This document shows positions 12,021 to 24,375 of a DNA stretch of 64,000 nt, in pieces (position 1 is the first letter of the stretch; each line of letters begins with the position of its first letter). The translations under genes were made by a program, and so were the position numbers. This DNA is from Taudactylus pleione (taxonomy: Eukaryota; Chordata; Amphibia; Anura; Myobatrachidae), in assembly GCA_031769625.1 (NCBI GenBank), contig JAUIMM010000126.1, forward strand, positions 10,670,501-10,734,500. The letters run 5' to 3'. The notes under the pieces were generated by a model, which saw only the letters and a list, made by a program, of their open reading frames with translations, did not search any database and was not told the origin of the DNA.

Positions 12021-12349
12021 TGCTGTCCATCTGGCCTATTTTCAGCTATTTGGGTGTGGTTTATAAACTAGCCCTTCACCACATATCAGCTTTTATTCAT
12101 GAACCTTTTCTACTTCTGTGATACTGCACAGAGAAAAGAATAGGGTAAAAATCTTATTACTACACAGCTGATAATAAAAGAACAAACAGACCATAAAACA
12201 GCATTTACTGTAAATTAGAATAAAAAAGATGAATAGTAGAAAATAAGATAGTAATATACTGAACATTTCAGAAAATGTACAAGCACCCACTTTGCTATGC
12301 ACGAGTCACAATGCGTGTTCTCTAATTTATGTTGGGTTGAGGTGGTAAA

Positions 12350-12526
12350 CAGTGGCGTCTCCAGAGGTGGGGCTACAGCGCAGTCCAAATTTCAAATAGG
12401 GGAGCAACACCAACTGTTATTTGAAACGCTGCCAGACATAGATGGTTGGGACTTACTGGCAGTTGGTGTGGCTCCCCTATTTGAATTATGGACTGTGCTG
12501 CAGCCCCACCTCTGGAGCTGCCACTG
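12350..12526. mobile_element. Short foldback hAT element, TSD GTGGTAAA
   Basis: Terminal repeats CAGTGGCGTCTCCAGAGG and CCTCTGGAGCTGCCACTG are inverted and continue inward as an almost complete palindrome. An exact 8-bp direct repeat GTGGTAAA flanks it at 12342-12349 and 12527-12534. Eight-bp duplications and CAGTGGCG ends are hallmarks of hAT elements. No coding capacity. Confidence 0.93.
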
Positions 12527-12534
12527 GTGGTAAA

Positions 12535-14618
12535 TAATGGTTCCTTTTGCAACATGGCCATATAATTTTTTCAATGCAATACATTTTGATGTACTGCACC
12601 TTTTAAGTTTGTTATTTGTAATTGGAACAAAATAAAAAAAATATAAACAGCTGCATGTGTCCTATCAGCCCTCAAACCTCATTTTCACAGTCAGATTGTA
12701 CCATGTGGAAAAGTTCTGTTTCTTCCCTGAAAACACAAAGGATCCCCGTATAGCCGTGATCTAAAAAAGGAACCTTACTTTTTGGGGATTTGGTTAAGTG
12801 ACGGCATTGGAGCTAATTGGATAGCCCCATCGGCGGTAATTAGCCGCTAATAGGATACTGCCTAACTCTTACTGAGGGAAAACTACTGTAGGTCTCATCC
12901 TATTCCTTCACCCAGTGGGCACCATCTTCCATGTGGGCAAAATATCAAATGCCAATATTAAATCTAGCTCAGAAACCATTCTGTGTGATATTTCTGTAGA
13001 AATGTGTCCATTTCACACTATAATAAAATAAAATCCAGGGAAAAAAGGCATTCTTAACAATTTTAGAGAGAGTTACCCCATGCTCAGGGGAGAACATCCA
13101 AATTACACTGAAATCAAATTTGTATTTAGTGTGATGTGACAAGTTTAAGTTTTACAGCATGTAAAAAATGAGAAAAAGGGTGGTTATATGGGAAACCACC
13201 TTAGATTCTTGTTTATTTCATGGTCATAGCAGTACAATAATTTCCAATTATCCCAAACCATAAAAAACAATATTATTGTTACACAGCATCACCTCTGGTC
13301 AATCATTCTACTCAGCTGTGACTCCCTATTATATGTGTTTGCCAGATCATAGGTCACAGCACTCAAATAAAAAGTTTTCACATACAGTATTTCATCAGAG
13401 ATGTTGGCTCTACCATTTCCTCCAGTGTACTGTAACCAGAACCAAGCAATCCACAAGGTAACCAAGACTGAAAGGCAGACTACTGTACTTCACAGACAGC
13501 TGCCAAATAGACCGTGAAATCATGGTGGTAAATAGAAGACCACAGAATAGCACTATAGTCAGATAGATGGTGCCATAACATACCTATAATAAAAAAAAAT
13601 TTGAAGGGGAGAAAGAAGCAGAAAGAAAGTGCCATCTCAGACAATGTACACTTCGATAGCAAACTGATTTCCTGGCAATTGTCAGGTACACTACACACTA
13701 AGAGACTGATACAAAGTAGGTAGCAAAATTAGAATAATTTACTCTATAAAATAGTGGACATTAAATTTGCATACTTCTGCACATAAACAGAGAAGCACAC
13801 ATCTCAAGATGCATTAAGATCTGTATGCATCTACTTTGTGTTTTTTAGCATAGAGTTAAATACTATACATCTGCTCCTAAATGTCAGGGGCAACTACAGG
13901 TAATGGTAGTGGTCAATATTTATTCAAAATTTTGAAATGAGTGATAAGTTTATTTTTGGTAACAAAAATTGGAAGCTTGATGAATTCTAAGCTAAGTGAA
14001 CAGTATTATGTTGTGGTAAATAATAGTTGTGGTTATGGAAAATAGGGAGCCTCTCTTGGTGTTATTTACAAAGCAAAAATCATGGCACAGTGCAGAGCAA
14101 TTGTTTCCTGCCTGTGACTTTACAAGACGCTTTGGCAACTTTGGCCTGGGTGCAGTGTTTTTAATGTTGGATTGATTGAGATGGCTAGTGTAATACCTTA
14201 TACCTAGCTATACTGTAAGTTAGAACATTAGCCATTGGGGTAGGTGATGTCGCCACAAGTGATTTGAAGTGGTCTACATTGTAAAACCACCAAAGTTATA
14301 GCACCATCTGCATAGTAAAGGAAACAGAGATAGGGGGAGAGCCAGTATTGTATATATATCATTAAGACACCTTATGTATTATGTATCAGCCACCACACTG
14401 CTCTCTCTAATTGTTAATCTCTATTCATGTATTTGTATTAGTTGGTCACTAGAATTCACCCTCTGCATTGAAAACTGGTCAATGAGGTTGTATTAAGGTT
14501 ATAATGTTTTTAAAAAGATAAATAAAATTGTTTTAATTTTAGCTATATCATTGCAACTCACTGCATGTGGAGCCCAGGCCACTTACTTTTTAACCTAGGT
14601 CAAACACAGTGATACAAT
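12535..14618. other. Unassigned AT-rich intergenic DNA
   Basis: No supported gene. GGAGCTAATTGGATAGCCCC at 12809-12828 resembles a piece of the element near 40539-41048 (GGGCTAATTGGATAGCCCC), so a decayed MITE probably spans about 12765-12880. The remainder shows nothing recognisable. Confidence 0.4.
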
Positions 14619-15119
14619 GGGCCCTATTCAGAGGTGCATTCAAATCTCATCACGTCTATGATTCCGTATGCAATACACTTGTGAAAATATTCTAATGAAT
14701 TAGCTGATGTCTTGGACACAGAGACGTCCACCTCTGGTGTCTCACATCCACCGATTACACATAAAAGACCAAACATCGTAAACATCGGTCACACATCGGT
14801 TACCCATCAAACCTCTGAGCAAGTTTATGCTGTTTTAGATTAAGAGTCTCATCTAAGATGCCTGGGCCTCTCCAGCTGCATAGGAATTCACAGTGGCTGA
14901 CTAGAGCATGCCCATAAAATGGTCCCGACATGCCTGCATTTTTCTACCCAGCCCAAGTTACCTCCTTGAAACGCTGACTACCTGTGACTCACTTTGCGAA
15001 TAAATCCTCTAGCAAACCAATCGTTGCATGCCCGCAATGTGGCTTTGGGGCATATGCTGTAGCAAAAATTCACTCTATTGCAACCAACATCGTCTCTGAG
15101 TCCACCTCTGAACCAGGCC
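14619..15119. mobile_element. GGGCCTGATTCAG-family MITE (diverged)
   Basis: Starts GGGCCCTATTCAGAGGTG and ends CACCTCTGAACCAGGCC, inverted over about 17 bp. The interior is non-coding. The flanking triplets (AAT and TGA) do not match, so the duplication has decayed or the ends are off by a base or two. Confidence 0.7.
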
Positions 15120-15329
15120 TGATTTCTTCATTATGCAGTCTTCATTACTAAATTTCTACTAATATACATAGCATTTGCAATGATAAAAAAATAGTAATTT
15201 CATAATATCTGATGAAGCAAAAATGGCTTAAGTTATATTCAGTAGTTCATTGCCATCTGCATAAGTTGTTTAATGTGTGCTTACTATACCCCCCGCCACA
15301 CATACAGAGGGATAAGAAACCCAACTTGC

Positions 15330-15870
15330 CTTCTCAACAACATAAATCCCGGCGGCTATTGAATGCCCATGCCGGAAGCCCAACAGAGGAAAATCCCAAC
15401 AAAGCAGGTAAGTCCCTTAACCCTACCCACCCCCCACCCCTCTAACCCTAATCTCCCTTAGGGATGCCTAACCCTAAAACTCCTGGGGTGGTGCCTAACC
15501 CTAAGTCCCCCCGAGGGTGCCTTAAACCGCACGCACCCTAAACCTAACCCTCCCAGGGGGTTGCCTAACTGTAACCTCCCCCAGTGGCGCCTAAGCCTTC
15601 CCCGCCCCCTTCCCCTAGCCTATCCCTAACCCTTTCCGGGGGGTGCCTGACACCCTAAGTCCCCCCAGGGGTGCCTAAACCAACCCCCCCCCGCGCGGCT
15701 AAGTGCTAAGGACGGCCGGACTTACCTAGATCGGTCCGGCATCTTTCCACATTCCGGCGTCAGGATTAAGATAGGCATCTGTATTTTGATGCCTATCTTA
15801 AGTTCCTTGTCGGGCTTCTGCTGTCGGGATATAGACCGGCAGCATTTAGTCCGCCAGTCTATAAACTACA
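15330..15870. mobile_element. MITE with telomere-like CCCTAA core
   Basis: GC-rich ends built from CCCGGCGG / CCGCCAG and ATGCCGG / CCGGCAT blocks surround CCTAACCCTAA tracts broken by CCCCAGGGG-like pieces (15410-15690). A sharp palindrome AAGATAGGCATC...GATGCCTATCTT lies at about 15768-15800. The plus-strand frame at 15212-15445 runs across it without a domain. Confidence 0.7.
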
Positions 15871-16579
15871 TCCTATAGATAGTTTACCAAATAAAATTGC
15901 AGATGATACACTGATATCAAGTAACACAGATAAACGCATGACTTCACATACCTTAATTATCTGCAGCATATTCTATGAAGGGACTAGAAGACGGAATGTG
16001 TTTGGAAATAACAGAAAAAGCAATGAGAGATTCCAGAGAAAAGCAAACAGCTTCCAGGTTACCTGTTTCAGCGTGACTGTAAACCTCTGTTTCATTAGAA
16101 TGTCATTTGTTGATTTGTTATAATATTCCTTACACCTGCAGGGAAAGATTGGTGCTTTCAGTCATGTTATTAGTGCTTTGTTGTGACTATTCTAAGTAAA
16201 GACAGCAATAATGCTGTCAACTTTCCAAGGCAGTGAAGTTCAGTTAAAAAAAAAAGACTTTAAATCAAAGGCAAACTCATGCTGGATACCAAGAGTGACT
16301 GCAGGCTGCCAAGTCTCCCATCTGTAAGATACTGGCCTTTCTTTATAAGAGCTTTTAGCCAATTTATTACTGAGGCAAAGGACATCTAAACTGATAAACT
16401 TGCAAAATACAAAGCTAGCATTATACAGTATATACTAATGTGTCCAGCACTGCCCATGTCATTTCTAGTGTTATGTCTGCTGGTCACTGATTCTATATAT
16501 CTGACATTATCAGTGGAATTATGATCAGCAGAAACTTGAGGTGAAATGATTGCAAAGGCCTACCAGTCCTAGTGTACTA
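15871..16579. other. Unique DNA, no gene seen
   Basis: Balanced, non-repetitive sequence, notably 16130-16400, with no coding frame of note. It could contain a conserved regulatory element, but nothing in the sequence itself proves this. Confidence 0.3.
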
Positions 16580-18004
16580 TATCCATTTCACATCGCAAAC
16601 TCTGCTTTGACACAGGATTTTGAACACGGGTCCAACCCAGCTGCGACCCGGGTCAGACCCCTTTCACACTGCACCTTCGACTAGTGTTATTCCCTGGTTG
16701 GCCTTGTTTACACTGAACCCGGGTCAGCCATGTAAAACCCTATGGATGTAATTAACAAATACCCCTTTTACACCAAAATCCCGGGTCTGACCCTGGAATT
16801 TGAACACTGGTCAATCCCGGGTCGAACTCTGCTACAGACCCCGTTTACACTGCAACTCGACCCGGGTTATTCCCGGGTTTGCCCCGTTTACACTGAACCC
16901 GGGTAATCCCTGCTTTTCTCTATAGAAGTCATTTAAAATGGTCTGTTTTAAGGTCTGACAAAGATGGTCACAAAAGGCAACAAAAGAGAGGGGTGGGGAC
17001 TGATTACAGCATTGCTACAGGTTGCTGTTCTGGCTGTGGCAGGCTATGTATCAGCCTGCGTTTGTGGCTGCTGGTCAGGCTGTGGTGCAGGCTGCAGTTC
17101 TGGCTATGGCAGGCTGTGTGCCTGCCTGCTTTTGTGGCTGCTGGTCAGGCTGCTGTGGTGCAGGAGGTTAGGAAGGCAAGCGATGGCTTCATGTGCATCT
17201 CTCTGCAGGGCACTGACAAATTACATCATCTGCCAGTGCTCCAGAAGCTCCAATCAGCATCTTTCAGAGCTAGCCGGGTCAAATAATCAGGGTAGCACCC
17301 GTTCACACTGCCGCATGACACGGGAACAACCCGTTTTCAACCCTGCTCTCAACCCGAGTAAGATTGCCCGGTAAATCAACCCGGATTATTTTTTTGGGAG
17401 CCTCAACCCAGATTGACCTGGCAATAACCCGGGTTATTTGTTTGGTGTAAAAGGGGTAAAAGATAAGATCACAAAAGGGAACAAAAGGAGGGATGGAGAC
17501 TACTCACAGCATTGCAGGAATCATGGCTGATGGATTATTACTGTGTAGCCCTGAGTTCATGAGTGTTTGTGCTTTACTGCTGTTTGTTTCAGCCAGTGAG
17601 AGCATGATGCAGCATCTGCCTGCATAGTGTACAGTTCACTTCTTCCTCACTCCATTTAGCCTTCACTGTAATGACAGTAGTGGTATTAACCCACTCCAGG
17701 CTGCCAGAATACTGCCTCTGCTGTTGTTTGCAGTGTGCTGCCTTTGCGGTTGGCTGCTGACATCAAGTGAGACCCAGGAAAATCCAATCAGTGGTGTTTG
17801 CTGAGACCCGGGTTGGATAACCCGGGTTGGGCACGTTCACACTGCAAATCCACGCTGCTTGTTCCCGAGTTCAACTCTGGTCGATTGCAGGGTTGAAATG
17901 CCGAGTCGCAGAGTCACAATTTTTCTGTTGGCGCGTTCACACTGCACCTTGACTCAGGTCGACCCGGCAACATACTGGGTTACTTTTGCGATGTGAAAGG
18001 GGTA
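16580..18004. mobile_element. ACCCGGGTT-rich MITE interrupted by a relative
   Basis: Outer ends TATCCATTTCACATCGCAAA (16580-16599) and TTTTGCGATGTGAAAGGGGTA (its inverted partner, ending 18004) define one element. Its interior is full of ACCCGGGTT/CGACCCGGG words and a 50-bp segment starting CACAAAAGGGAACAAAAG (about 17468) that also occurs in the nested copy (about 16970). Overlapping frames at 16964-17374 and 16993-17286 are GC-rich artefacts. Confidence 0.75.
16760..17458. mobile_element. Nested second copy of the ACCCGGGTT MITE
   Basis: Ends TACCCCTTTTACACCAAAA (16760-16778) and TTTGGTGTAAAAGGGGTA (17441-17458) are perfect inverted repeats. AAA triplets flank both sides, compatible with a 3-bp target duplication but weak because of low complexity. 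The TIR TACCCCTTTYACA is shared with the outer element, so a family member inserted into a sibling. Confidence 0.8.
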
Positions 18005-18260
18005 TTAGTAAGACCCCAGGGTCTCACTTCCTGTATTAGTGAGACCCCTGTTCCCCCCATGTTAGTGAGACACTCAGTGCCTTTTCTCCCTGTATTAGTG
18101 AGTCCCCTGCCCCTCCCCCATATTAGTGAGATTCTTGTCCTCCATCCCCTATATTAGTAAGGCCCTCAGTGCCTCTCTCCCTGCATTAGCGAGATTTATA
18201 ACACCCTCTGTCACCTCCCTCTACATTAGTGAGGACCCCAGTCCCCTCCTCCCCCATCAG
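17998..18260 (+). repeat. Degenerate tandem repeat (TATTAGTGAGACCCC)
   Basis: About eight imperfect units of roughly 30-40 bp each contain RTATTAGTGAGACCC followed by a C/T-rich spacer. The array starts at the right edge of the preceding MITE. Confidence 0.8.
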
Positions 18261-19621
18261 CCTGATGCCTGGTACTTCTATCCCTCTATACATCCAGTTG
18301 TATGCCCTGGCCTCTAGGCAATCAAGCAGAGTCAGACCAGTGCTCAAATATACTGTATATTGTACAACATGACCGACACTCCACCTTCTGAATATTTTGC
18401 AGTGGTCTTTCCCTAATGCTAAGTTTTCACAGATGCTTTGTATAGTTTTTATAGTGCTGTTGGGAAATAAATAAGAAAATAAATCAAAACATGTCTCCCT
18501 TGCATCCATTTGCTGCTTCCTATTTGTGCTGCCTCTTACTACTGCCCTTACCTTCTCGTTTGGCTGTATTTTCAGGTACGCTAGTTATATGGGAAAGGCA
18601 AACAATGCACAGAGCACTTTGTGAAAATGATATGTTACTGTAGCTATAAAGGTGAACTCCCTAGTATAAAATAGTTTGTTATATAAAGATGACAGACAAC
18701 ACTTAAGGAAAACAGGTGATTTGAGAATTTGGGGAAGCATTGACATGATTTATCTTAGCATGGGATTCAATGGTGTTCCTCTACTACCCAAACCAAGGCA
18801 GCAAGACCAGGCAAGTGGGTCACAGAAGGAGTAAGTGCATGAAATGTGTCTCGTTGAAGTCTCTGTTTAGAAGCTGGTCAGTATAAAGTGGTGTATATAT
18901 AATCAGTGCACTTGGGCCCCTTGGTCCAGGGTGGCCCACAGCACACACTCTGCACCAATTTAATATACTTACCCTGTGCAGTGGTTGCGGCTGCCTCCTA
19001 AGAAACCTCAAGGGAAATGGTATACATTTTCCTGTATACTTTGACACAGTGCCAGGGTTTAGCATACACATGCATCAGGATGAGGATGGGGAGGGGGGGA
19101 TTTGCTTAGACACTGCACATGGGCCCCCTCTCTTCATTGGATGCCCCTGTCAGTATGACACTACTGCTGGAGTCAACTTGAGGTAAGCAAAGTTTTCAAA
19201 AATGTTCCAGTGAATATTTATCCACTTCAGCGTTTGTCAGCAAAGGTTTTGCACATTTTGAATTTAGCCTTAAGAGTTCCCAGAACCCCCCAAACCACAT
19301 CTTATAGCGGAATGAAGAGACCTTTGTCACCCCAGCCCTAGTCATATACTATAATTCAGAACAATGTAAAAATAGTGCGGAATGACAAAGATTGTATCTC
19401 TGGAAGTTTGCTTCTCTGCAAAATAGCTTGTTTGACCATGCAATTTCTTTTGCCTCTGTTTTCAGGAAGCTCACTGACATTCAGATAAATAAATGTAGTT
19501 TTCACTTAAGAGCTAAGCGAGAGGACTCTCCATTCAGCTTCACCTGTCAAGTCCATAACTAACATCTGACTATGAGAAGATAACAAAAATATAAAAAACC
19601 CACAGCGTAGTGTGGTATATA
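18261..19621. other. Unassigned intergenic DNA
   Basis: No supported gene. TGGGCCCCTTGG and ATGGGCCCCCTC stretches near 18910 and 19116, plus GGATGCCCCTGTCAGTATG near 19139, hint at a decayed hAT element, but no duplication was found. Confidence 0.35.
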
Positions 19622-19852
19622 GGGCCTGATTCAGAGATGGACGCTAATGTAATCGCAGCTGCAGTTTCACACCCACCGCAGCTGTGAAAATATGCTAATA
19701 GTTCCAAAGCTTACCCAAGCATAGGGACGCCCACTGCTGCCTTCTCAAAACAATCGCTGCTCGTGGGCAGTGCAACATTGACATATGCGCAATAGCAAAA
19801 AAATGCTTGTTCTGCGTAAAAATCGCCATAGCGTACAACTTTGATCAGGTTC
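19622..19852. mobile_element. GGGCCTGATTCAG-family MITE, TSD ATA
   Basis: Begins GGGCCTGATTCAGAG and ends in the diverged inverted copy TTTGATCAGGTTC. ATA triplets at 19619-19621 and 19853-19855 flank it. Three-bp duplications are typical of PIF/Harbinger elements. Confidence 0.7.
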
Positions 19853-19919
19853 ATAGTTGTTACATTTTTATACTATTATACTATATACAGTACTACTATA
19901 CTACTGTATACTACTATAC

Positions 19920-20205
19920 CAGGGCTGTAACTAGGGTAGTGCAATCAGTGCCATTGCACAGGACACCGCAGGGCAGGGGGTGCTGTTTGGGCCTGTCAGT
20001 TTTCCTGTTTATTATCATTCTCACTTGTAGCTTCCTCTTCTTTTATCCCCAGCATCTCCTGGCCTCCCCATCTCTTCCCTGACCCTTCCCCATGAGGCCA
20101 TGGCCCTTTTTTAGGTGCACAATCTCATGTCCCTATTTAAAAAATGGGGGGGGGCGCCAATTCTCTCTCTGGCACAGGGCACTAGAAAGTCTAGTTGCGG
20201 CTCTG
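19920..20205. mobile_element. Non-autonomous hAT element, TSD TACTATAC
   Basis: Ends CAGGGCTGTAACTAG and CTAGTTGCGGCTCTG are inverted, and TACTATAC occurs exactly at 19912-19919 and 20206-20213. The interior is non-coding with a G-run near 20146-20155. Confidence 0.92.
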
Positions 20206-20558
20206 TACTATACTAGACTATGATTTGTCCTGCAAATGTGGAGTGAGAAATGTATGCCTGTCTGACAATCTTCATTAGAGATGCTTGAATAATCTGCCTG
20301 GTTTCTGTGCATCAAACTTGTTAATGGTATGATTGGATATTTTAGGCGATTCACTTTTGCAGTGTGAACTTTCAACCTTGTGTTTGCAGCTTGTGTTCGA
20401 GGTTCACCGACCGTTGCGGTTGTCTGAGTTGTTAAAAATTGAAAAATATACAAATGGTTTGTGTTTTAATGTTTCCTGTTCAAGTTCTGAGATTAAATGG
20501 GTACATATTACAGTATTTTTAACATATTATTAATTGGAATAATGACTATTATTACTGT

Positions 20559-20835
20559 GTTAAGCTGGTAACACATTAGACGATGTGTACCCAGCACGAT
20601 ATCGCCAGTGAGGGGACCTGGCACGCTGCAAGTGTATGGTCCATGGGGGGGGGGAACACATGTCATGCTGCAGCATGACATCATTGGCGGCATCCCATCT
20701 GCACTGCAGAGAGGCAATGTCGCTAATGACCCATGAGAGCTCATATATCATGGGTACACACTAGACGATGCACCTGATAAGTCGCTTCGATCCGCAGGAT
20801 CGGATGACATATAGTCCAGAGGGTACCTACCATTA
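20559..20835. mobile_element. MITE-like sequence with ACACATTAGACGATG repeats
   Basis: GGTAACACATTAGACGATG near 20567 and GGGTACACACTAGACGATGC near 20752 are direct, not inverted, copies of a motif related to the ends at 47447 and 55325. Hairpins such as CATGCTGCAGCATG sit between. It may be two truncated copies in tandem. No gene. Confidence 0.5.
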
Positions 20836-20873
20836 GAGTTATAAGTTTGAGGTTTCGATGTTCATGGAACTCT

Positions 20874-21430
20874 GGGCCTGATTCAGTAAGGAAAACACAG
20901 GAGAGAACACATGCACTTGGTCAATGTTTTTGCACTGCGCATGTGTACACATCGCACTGCGCATGCGCAAACTAACCAGTGCGATCGGGTTAGGGTACGC
21001 AGACTACACGCAGTGTGTATGCAGACTCCTCCGATATTGATTGACAGGTAGTGCCATTTGTGGTTGGTGACAAGGGGTGGTCAGACGAACGCAGGTGTTA
21101 TAACGCCGTTATAGGGGCGGTCATAATTAAGGCAGTGCAGTGGCATATGCAGCCATACCGTAAGCTATACACAGGAAGCGGGCAAAATTCTGCGGCTGGT
21201 CAGGTCAACCACTATTAGGCTAATGGGTCAGAAGGTTCTCGATGATACCGATGTTTATGCTATCTTGCGTGCTGATCAGGGCTGTGAGTAAAAGGGGATG
21301 GGCGGCATTGTATGGGGCTGGGCATCTGCATCTTTTGCTGTGGTCTCCGTGCGTATGCATTGATTGGCATATTCTCGCAGCAGATGGGTGCGTGCTTCTA
21401 CATCTGTGCGTTCCTTGCTGAATCAGGCCC
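20874..21430. mobile_element. GGGCCTGATTCAG-family MITE
   Basis: GGGCCTGATTCAGTAAGGAA at the left and TTGCTGAATCAGGCCC at the right are inverted over about 16 bp. Flanking triplets TCT and TGT differ by one base. Non-coding interior with GCGCATGCGC-type words. Confidence 0.8.
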
Positions 21431-22965
21431 TGTTCTGACTTGAAAAGTAAAAAAAAAAATTATATATGCTGATCATTCTCTAGACACAATTTAACAGACA
21501 GTTCCAGAATCACTTTTAAGCAATTTTGAGCTTTAGTGCTCCTCACCACTACAGGTACCTAAGATGAGAAAGGAGTGGAGATTATGTATATTTGAAGATT
21601 CTAGGAATTGTTTTAGACAGCTGGGAGGGATTCACTTATCTCTCTTTAAGACTCGCAGTCACCAGGTGTTTCCGACTTCCCAGCCCAAGTGTACTTATGT
21701 CATTTATAATTAATGAAAATGAATTGTCACATACCCTGTTATCTACAACTGTAAAAAAACACAATAATGAAACCAAGCAAAAATATTTTAACCAACAAAA
21801 TTGATATAAAACATCACATTGACCTAAAAATATTTTTAAGATGTCCTTGACTTCCTTATCAACGTAATCTGTCTTTATAAAGCTTGCCACCATGAACTCT
21901 GTCCTACCTGTAAAACAACCTTACATAGAAAATAATGGGACTTGTACAATAAAGCTTCACATCCACCTGGAACCTGCAGCTGTATAAAATGTGATAAAAA
22001 CAACCCTGAAATAGATACATGCCAAGTGTGTGAGGAAACCAGATAATGATATCCAGCCAAACAATGCTAAAAACAGATACTTCACTAGATAATAGCATCA
22101 ATGGCACATATTGATGTTGACTAGTTCTTACACATCCGGCCTACCAATTACGTTTGACAGTTTCATTAGGTTTTGGCTACAGCCAGCCTGATAAACAGGG
22201 CTGCAGTGACTAAATCATTTTCATCCCCATTTTTGCATGTTATTGTTATATATTTTCCAGTCCTAGACATTTTTGAGAAACAAACAATAAGATGAAATGC
22301 AGCCGCGTGATGACGGTAAGGCTTGGATCGGGATTCATTTCAGCCTTTAGGACATGTGTGCACACACTGAAATGAAACTGTAAAAAATTCTAAGCAACCG
22401 CATTGTTCAGGACAAATACATTGTAAATATAAATGGCAAATGAAACAAACAAATTCCATGTTTTATGTAAAGCTGCTGAAATGAGATCTAAGTAATTACT
22501 TGTGGTACAATAAGACCACAGTTTCAGCTTCTCATATGACTATGACATTTTTATGATTACTACCAAATAGGCTGTGATGGATGAAGGTGTAGCAATCATC
22601 TTTGCAAATCAGTTCCTGGAGGTGTCACAGATACTGTATGTTTCACCCTCTTAGCTCAGGAACTACAGTAAACAAAGACATAAATGTATGGATGTGTCAG
22701 ACACTATTACAAAGAGAAGTCTTATTATGTTTTTATCATGCATCACATTTACTATGACTAAGCAAGTTCATATGACATGAGAGATTCGTATTATGCACTC
22801 TCTCATATCATGACATATATGGAATAGACTCAAGTTAAGATCTGTTGCCTGTACAAGCCCAAATACAGGAACTAAACATATTGACCATTAAATATCCATC
22901 CAGATGTGAACTTGATTTCAAAGGTGCCTTTAAAAATGCTTGCTGATAAACAATTATCGAACATT
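21431..22965. other. Unassigned AT-rich unique DNA
   Basis: No gene, RNA or terminal repeat recognised across this stretch; minus-strand frames at 21636-21893 and 21875-22107 show no domain. Confidence 0.45.
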
Positions 22966-23142
22966 GGGGCAGATGTATGAAGTTCTGGGAAGTGATAAAG
23001 TGGAGAGTGATAAACGACCAACCAATCAGCTCCCAACTGTCATTTTTCAAACACAGCCTTTAACATGACAGTTGGGAGCTGATTGGATGGTCGTTTATCA
23101 CTCTGCACTTTGTCACTTTCCAGAGCTTCATGTATCTACCCC
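22966..23142. mobile_element. Foldback MITE (AGATGTACTAAGCTCTG type)
   Basis: GGGGCAGATGTATGAAG pairs with CTTCATGTATCTACCCC, and inside, AGTGATAAAGTGGAGAGTG pairs with CACTCTGCACTTTGTCACT. The loop-side arms CAGCTCCCAACTGTCAT / ATGACAGTTGGGAGCTG are perfect. Clear relative of 7099-7273 and 48781-48953. Confidence 0.85.
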
Positions 23143-23527
23143 ACTGTCTTGTGGACATTTCTGCAAACTTTCTGCAAGGCTGATTGAAAAATCAGCCTTG
23201 AACTCACTATTAACCTTTAAGAGTGTTGCTGTACTTTGGTTGTCAAAAATATTCCAATCACACACAGAAGACTCCATTCAGAGCTGGAAGCAATCATATT
23301 TACAAAATGCATTAATGAAAAAAAGTTGCAGTGTGCTATCTTTTTTGATATCCGAACAAATCTACATAGGTAGCAAATGCGCCTCCCTCCTCATGCAAGT
23401 TTCAAGACCACAGGGACACAAAAGGAGGTGTGGCTTCACAGAGAGCACAAAAGATGCTAAAAATCATAGTACACAATACTGTACATATGCATTACAGTAA
23501 AAGAGCAGAAAGTGCAGAAAACAGGTA

Positions 23528-23969
23528 CAGGTTGAGTCTCCCATATCCAAATATTCCGAAATACGGAATATTCCCGAAATCCGGAATTTTTTTGGCATGA
23601 ATGAGACAATGAAAACTTTAATTTTTGTTGGTTCAATGTACACAAACTTTGTCTAAGGCACAAATTATTAAAAATATTGTATACAATTACCTTCAGGCTG
23701 TGTGTATAAGGTGTATATGAAACATAAATTAATTTAATTTCTGTACACAAACTTTGTTTGAGCCACAAAATTATTGAATATATTGTATAAAATTATCTGC
23801 AGGTTGTGTGTGTAAGGTGAATATAACACATAAATGCATTCTGTGTGTATATTTGGCTCCTATTCCCAAGATATTTCATTATGGTATGCAAATATTCCAA
23901 AATACGGAATATTCCATTATCCAAAATACCCCTGGTCCCAAGCATTTTGGACATGGGAGACTCAACCTG
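23528..23969. mobile_element. Tigger-like (Tc1/mariner) MITE, TSD TA
   Basis: CAGGTTGAGTCTCCCATATCC and GGACATGGGAGACTCAACCTG are inverted ends flanked by TA on both sides. The interior includes CCTTCAGGCTGTGTGTATAAGG and TACACAAACTTTG, words I recall from a Tigger-class repeat of mammals (recall only, not checked). A segment of about 100 bp is tandemly duplicated: TACACAAACTTTGT starts at about 23639 and again at about 23744. Non-autonomous. Confidence 0.85.
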
Positions 23970-24218
23970 TATATCAAAGTCACTTGGAGCATTTGAAATG
24001 TTCTTCAAACAAAATGCAAATATAACATATAATGAATTAATTTATTTTAAGTCAACCCTTATAATCATGGACATCCTTCCCAAATTGAGTAAGAAACATA
24101 TTTCGTTTTGTTTTAAAATAAGTATTCAGTAAATTTATATTAATAAGTGTGTCTTAGATGCATTTCACCAATATGATGCCACTTGCGGCTGTCATCTTAT
24201 CAGTATGCAACTCATATA

Positions 24219-24375
24219 TTTACTAAAGTTTGGGTTTTTCGAATTGGAGATGTTGCCCTTAGCAACCAATCAGATTCTAGCTATTATCTTCTAGAATGTG
24301 CCAGATAAATGTTAAGTAGAACTCGATTGGTTGCTATAGGCAACATCTCCAATTCTAAAAACCCTAAATATACCC
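24219..24375. mobile_element. Foldback MITE (CCAATCAGATTCTA arms), diverged
   Basis: TTTACTAAAGTTTGGGTTTTT and AGAGATGTTGCC-like arms pair with GGCAACATCTCCAATTC and CCTAAATATACCCC. The inner CAACCAATCAGATTCTAGC / GATTGGTTGCTATAGG pair is conserved. It is an older copy of the element at 30869-31051. Confidence 0.75.

Noticed and set aside
16964..17374. 136-codon plus frame rich in Cys, Gly and Trp
   Set aside because: Lies in the GC-rich, repeated core of the nested ACCCGGGTT MITE; the bias follows GTGGCTGCTGG-like repeats.
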